Of a stretch of DNA of 64,000 bases, positions 60,898 through 64,000 are shown one piece after another; the first letter of the stretch is position 1, and every line of letters begins with the position of its first letter. Location: NCBI RefSeq assembly GCF_028275055.1, contig NZ_JAQCNJ010000006.1, positions 38,018-102,017 of the forward strand, written 5' to 3'. Below the pieces are notes generated by a model. That model ran no database searches. It saw only the letters and a list, made by a program, of their open reading frames with translations, and was not told where the DNA came from. The stretch is from Haloplanus sp. GTDB taxonomy: Archaea > Halobacteriota > Halobacteria > Halobacteriales > Haloferacaceae. The position numbers and the translations under genes were made by a program.

Positions 60898-61007
60898 CCG
60901 CCCCGTAATCCGCCGGTCACAACGTCTCGACAACGGTTGCGTGCCTGGTAAGTAGCCGAACCGCCAACGGATTGCGCAGTAATTTAAGGTACTGGCATTT
61001 TTATCGA

Positions 61008-62093
61008 GTGTCACAGCACGTGACGAACGATACAGATCCGAAATCCGAACAAACAGTCGACGAACGTCGATACCGTCACCTCATAAGCCACATCAACGAC
61101 GCGGTCGTTGAGTTCGAACTGGTAGACGGAAACCCGGTCGTCAGGGGTGTCAACGAGGCTTTTGTCGACATCTTCGGCTACGACACCGCCGAACTACAGG
61201 GGGAGTCGCTCAACGAATGGATCGTTCCGGCGTGGCACAGCGCGGAGGCACGAGAACTCGACAAACAAATGGCCTCGGGAGCGGTTACGACCCGGCAGGT
61301 CGAACGGAAAACCGCCGACGGACTCCGGGAGTTCCTGTACCAAGGGATCCCGTATGACCATCGCGCCCCCGGAATAGACGGGTTGGCTATCTACACCGAC
61401 CTGACCGACATCACCAGACAGAAACGGCAGTTACGGGTGATGAATCGGCTGCTCCGTCACAACCTGCGGAACACGATCAACGTTCTTTCGGGGGCGACGG
61501 CTCGACTGCTCGATGAGTTCGACGAACGGGCCGAAACGCCGACGCAGTTGGCGGCGACCGTCGAGCGGGCGATTTCGGATCTGGAGACGCTGACGCGGGA
61601 CGCGAGCGACATCAACACCGTCATCAACGCGACAACCAACGACCCGGTGATCGACTGCGTGCCACTCGTCCGGACGGCCGTCTCGGAGTACGCCCGACGG
61701 CATCCGGAGGCGTCCGTCCGAACCGCACTCCCCGCGTCGATGACGGTGAACGCGGACCGCCGACTCCGGTTTGCCATCGAGAGTCTCGTCGATAACGCCA
61801 TCCAACACAATCCAAGCGACGGGCCGACGGTTCGGATACGGATCGAACGCCCCGAGTCGGCCGGTTGGGCCGACATCTACGTCGACGACGACGGTCCCCG
61901 GATCCCCGAAGAACAACGACGGATCATCACCGACGACGCGGCGATCACGCCCCTACAACACGGGAGCGGGCTGGGACTCTGGCTCGCCAAGTGGACAACG
62001 GAACTGTTCGGCGGCAAGCTATCGTTCACCGCGAGCGAGTTCGGCGGCAACAGCGTCCGGATCCGGCTTCCGCGGCCCCGAGGCGGCCGGTAA
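61008..62093 (+). CDS. PAS-domain histidine kinase
   Basis: The product has 361 residues from a GTG at 61008 (a GTG at 61020 and a TTG at 60972 are alternatives). A PAS domain (about 22-130) has RYRHLISHINDAVVEF and FVDIFGYDTAELQG. The phosphoacceptor is in RLLRHNLRNTINVLSG, and the ATPase has LVDNAIQHN (N box), DDDGP (G1) and GSGLGLWLAKW (G2). It is a soluble haloarchaeal kinase with no receiver in the window. Its position between CbiX-like and cbiE genes is probably incidental, but a signal-responsive role for the cobalamin group cannot be excluded. Confidence 0.85.
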   Translation: MSQHVTNDTDPKSEQTVDERRYRHLISHINDAVVEFELVDGNPVVRGVNEAFVDIFGYDTAELQGESLNEWIVPAWHSAEARELDKQMASGAVTTRQVERKTADGLREFLYQGIPYDHRAPGIDGLAIYTDLTDITRQKRQLRVMNRLLRHNLRNTINVLSGATARLLDEFDERAETPTQLAATVERAISDLETLTRDASDINTVINATTNDPVIDCVPLVRTAVSEYARRHPEASVRTALPASMTVNADRRLRFAIESLVDNAIQHNPSDGPTVRIRIERPESAGWADIYVDDDGPRIPEEQRRIITDDAAITPLQHGSGLGLWLAKWTTELFGGKLSFTASEFGGNSVRIRLPRPRGGR

Positions 62094-62109
62094 CATCACG
62101 GTCGCCCGA

Positions 62110-62859
62110 TCAGCCCCGACCGGACCGAACCGCGAGCACCGACAGGTCCGAAAAGGGCGTCTCCTCTCGGCCGGACCCACCCTCGTGAGTCGCCAACTCC
62201 TCGAGCGTCGAGCGTGTGATCGTCTCGTTGTCGTGGGTCAACCGCTCCATGACCAGCGCCGTCGTCGTCGGCACCGCGCCCGCGTCCAGCAGGTGGGCCG
62301 CCACGTCCCCGGGCATCCAGTCGTACGGCCGCGGCAGTATCAGCAGATGTCGGTCGCCGACATCGGCCCGCAGGCGAGCGAGGTCGCCCGCAAGCGACCC
62401 GCGCTTATGGAGGGTGACGAACGTCGTCGCTTCCATCGGCGTCCGGGCACGGCTCGCGGCCACCTGCAACGATGAGATACCCGGTACGACCCGCACTCGG
62501 CCTTCGACGGCCGACGCAACCTTACCGACGAACTGGTAGCCCGAGTGGTTCGGGTCGCCCATGAGGACGGCAACGCCGGCGGCGCCGGCCGAAACCCGGT
62601 CGGCGAAGGCAGACAGCGTCTCGCTCTCGTCGTCGTAGCCACAGGTGAGCCAACGCGCGTCGGTGTCGACTTCACCCCGCACCACGTCAACGACCGTCTC
62701 GAACCCGACGACGACATCGGCCTCACGGATCGCACGCCGTGCCCGCGGGACGAGATACTCCGGGTTCCCGGGGCCGACGCCGACGGCGTCGACCCGCTCG
62801 TCGCCCCCCGTTTCGGGTGTGTCCGCGGCGACGGCCGCAGGGTCGCGGTCGCCGGTCAT
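62110..62859 (-). CDS. cbiE: Cobalt-precorrin-7 (C5)-methyltransferase CbiE
   Basis: This 249-residue SAM-dependent tetrapyrrole methylase has the N-terminal VGVGPGNPEYLVPRARRAI loop and VAVLMGDPNHSGYQFVGKV, a family GDP motif. It also has RVVPGISSLQVAASRARTPMEA, typical of CbiE. The enzyme methylates C5 in the anaerobic cobalamin route. The start codon overlaps the cbiC stop by 4 nt (ATGA). Confidence 0.88.
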   Translation of the reverse strand: MTGDRDPAAVAADTPETGGDERVDAVGVGPGNPEYLVPRARRAIREADVVVGFETVVDVVRGEVDTDARWLTCGYDDESETLSAFADRVSAGAAGVAVLMGDPNHSGYQFVGKVASAVEGRVRVVPGISSLQVAASRARTPMEATTFVTLHKRGSLAGDLARLRADVGDRHLLILPRPYDWMPGDVAAHLLDAGAVPTTTALVMERLTHDNETITRSTLEELATHEGGSGREETPFSDLSVLAVRSGRG

Positions 62860-63542
62860 AGGTCGACGGTCCCGTCGCGGGCGTCGCTGGCGACGTGGAC
62901 CAGTTCGTTCGTCAGGCCGGCCGCCAACCCGCTCCCGCCGCGGCGGCCCACGTTCGTCACCGCCGGGACGCCGTGTTCGGCGGCGACGGTCCGCAGGCGC
63001 TTCCGGCTCTCGGCGGCCTTGACAAAGCCCACGGGCGTGGCGACGACGACGGCCGGTCGGGTGCCGTCCTCGATGCAGTCCGCGAGCGCCAGTGCCGCCG
63101 TCGGCGCGTTGCCGACCGTTGCGATCGCGCCGTCGTAGACGTTCTCGCGGTCGAGTTCGAGCACCGAGGCCGCGGTCCGGGTCATCCCCGTCTCCGCGGC
63201 CAGTTCGGTCCCGTTGCCGATGGCCTTCCGCACCGGACAGTCGTGCCCTCGGCCGGTGATCCCCGCTTTCACCATCGTGATGTCGGTGACGATCGGTCGC
63301 TCGTCGAGAACGGCGCGTGCGCCGGCACGAACCGGGTGGTCGGGGTCGTCGCCGGTGAACCGAACGAGGTGCTGGAACTCCGGGTCGCCCGTGGCGTGGA
63401 CGGCCTTCTGGCGAATCCGGTCCGCGAGCGTCTCGTCGGGGACGAGTTCGCGCACGCGGTCCATGCTCGTCTCCGCGATCGCCATGGCGTCCGCGGTGGT
63501 GGCGCCGAGGTCGGCGTACTCCTCCATCCCGTCAGTCGTCAT
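62856..63542 (-). CDS. cbiC: Cobalt-precorrin-8 methylmutase CbiC
   Basis: The ATG at 63542 gives 228 residues. MERVRELVP-like MDRVRELVPDETLADRIRQKAVHATGDPEF supplies the catalytic His (VHATGD) that moves a methyl from C11 to C12, and IVTDITMVKAGI with NGTELAAETGMTRTAA matches CbiC. A frame open to 63587 runs into the 65-bp repeat. A GGGAGGGAG ribosome-binding-like tract lies just upstream, within the repeat. Confidence 0.9.
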   Translation of the reverse strand: MTTDGMEEYADLGATTADAMAIAETSMDRVRELVPDETLADRIRQKAVHATGDPEFQHLVRFTGDDPDHPVRAGARAVLDERPIVTDITMVKAGITGRGHDCPVRKAIGNGTELAAETGMTRTAASVLELDRENVYDGAIATVGNAPTAALALADCIEDGTRPAVVVATPVGFVKAAESRKRLRTVAAEHGVPAVTNVGRRGGSGLAAGLTNELVHVASDARDGTVDL

Positions 63543-63676
63543 CGCTCTCCCTCCCGATGACGACACACGACCACCGGCACGCGACAACGACCACCGTCAG
63601 TCGTCATCGCTCTCCCTCCCGATGACGACACACGACCACCGGCACGCGACAACGACCACCGTCAGTCGTCATCGCT
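63531..63676. repeat. 65-bp exact tandem repeat, 2.25 copies, across the cobN-cbiC junction
   Basis: Units at 63531-63595 and 63596-63660 are identical, followed by a 16-base partial third copy (63661-63676). Each full unit contains the cbiC ATG context and the GGGAGGGAG tract; the ATG therefore occurs at 63542, 63607 and 63672 (minus strand), but the 65-bp period puts them in different frames, so only 63542 reads into cbiC. The last copy lies within the end of the cobN coding region. Confidence 0.9.
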
Positions 63677-64000
63677 CGTCACCTCCGCGGTGTCGGCGTC
63701 GGTCGATGCCCGTGCCTCCAGGTCGCCGTCGACACGCAGGTTCAGGTCACGCAGGCGGTCGGCCGTCGCGTCGTCGGCGTCCCAGAGGCCGCGTTCGATC
63801 GCCTCCAACAGGGTGTCGGTGATGCTTTCGAGCGCCCACGGGTTCACATCGCGAAGCCATTCCTGTCGCCCCTCGTCAAAGGCGTACTTCTCGGCCACGT
63901 CTGCCCAGAGCGTGTCGCTAACGACGCCGGTCGTGGCGTCCCAGCCAAGCGCCACGTCGACCGTCGTCGAGAGATCGCCCGCACCCTTGTAGCCGTGGTC
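63662..64000 (-). CDS. cobN: Cobaltochelatase subunit CobN, C-terminal 112 residues (runs off the window)
   Basis: Only the C-terminal part is present: DHGYKGAGDLSTTVDVALGWDATTGVVSD, DNVAEKYAFDEG-like DVAEKYAFDEGRQEWLRDVNPWALESITDTLLEAIERGLWDAD, and an acidic tail ending TSDDD. The HGYKGA and NPWALESI segments are typical of the CobN / magnesium chelatase H family end. CobN inserts cobalt in the aerobic route. The stop lies inside the 65-bp repeat array, and cbiC follows in the same direction. Confidence 0.88.
   Translation of the reverse strand, partial: DHGYKGAGDLSTTVDVALGWDATTGVVSDTLWADVAEKYAFDEGRQEWLRDVNPWALESITDTLLEAIERGLWDADDATADRLRDLNLRVDGDLEARASTDADTAEVTSDDD

Noticed and set aside
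63531..63676. CRISPR array
   Set aside because: The units are directly adjacent with no spacers and only 2.25 copies, so it is a simple tandem duplication.

Overview
The window is chromosomal DNA of a haloarchaeon (class Halobacteria). The evidence is high GC, a strongly acidic proteome rich in Asp and Glu, many leaderless genes with an AT-rich TATA box about 26 nt before the start codon, Tat-type lipoprotein signals, archaeal information-processing genes (aIF5B, Pus10, Nob1, PAN, S6e, archaeosine RaSEA) and many families known almost only from haloarchaea (DUF5806, 5807, 5809, 5810, 5811 and several DUF7xxx). The genus cannot be fixed from this sequence. Gene density is high, with many 1-20 nt overlaps. 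There is no insertion sequence, integrase, prophage or CRISPR array, so this reads as core chromosome with a few accessory genes.

Layout. 1-5 kb: the 5' end of an actin/Hsp70-fold gene, a four-helix membrane protein, an arylsulfotransferase-like propeller, a Nudix hydrolase and a tungsten-type aldehyde ferredoxin oxidoreductase. 5-17 kb: VanZ-like protein, archaeosine radical-SAM enzyme, a large Tat lipoprotein, purine genes (purS-purQ, purC), DUF4112, Pus10, oligoendopeptidase F, PAN and DUF5811. 17-24 kb: aIF5B, PRC-barrel plus Nob1, then a redox set (Zn-dehydrogenase, Rieske fusion, OsmC) ending on a tRNA-Ser gene. 24-33 kb: very small proteins, a regulator/DUF7521 pair, a membrane sulfite-oxidase-like enzyme, MFS, FAD oxidoreductase, TenA, MATE and a D-2-hydroxyacid dehydrogenase divergent from a thiamine-diphosphate enzyme. 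35-42 kb: two full-length aconitase paralogues on the same strand flank a five-gene block (rimI, DUF5810, DUF5809, DUF7979, Nudix). 42-49 kb: dUTPase, a frameshifted lipoprotein, intron-containing tRNA-Lys, a ParB-like DUF7119 protein, M23-like and lipoate-ligase-like genes, pyrC and DUF5806. 48-58 kb: three UspA proteins, GNAT, DHH phosphoesterase, DUF5807, an orphan multidomain protein, S6e, a Zn/Cd-type P1B ATPase and a metzincin lipoprotein. 58-64 kb: cobalamin genes (cbiA, CbiX-like, cbiE, cbiC, 3' end of cobN) with an embedded histidine kinase.

Joint function. purS and purQ supply two parts of FGAM synthase and purC a later step of the same pathway. pyrC and dut belong to pyrimidine metabolism. 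cobN, cbiC, cbiE and cbiA form corrin-ring steps. Pus10, RaSEA and the tRNA genes concern tRNA. PAN and PepF degrade proteins and peptides.

Most worth a second look: an exact 65-bp tandem duplication across the cobN/cbiC junction that copies the cbiC start; two TTAGG-N4-CCTAA palindromes in promoters that resemble DtxR-type iron boxes; a CbiX-like protein lacking its expected metal-site histidines behind nested inverted repeats; a Rieske domain fused to a roughly 480-residue helical domain; an orphan wHTH/SHOCT-like protein; an intron in tRNA-Lys; and three reading-frame breaks. I found no clear evidence of a complete undescribed defence or mobile system.
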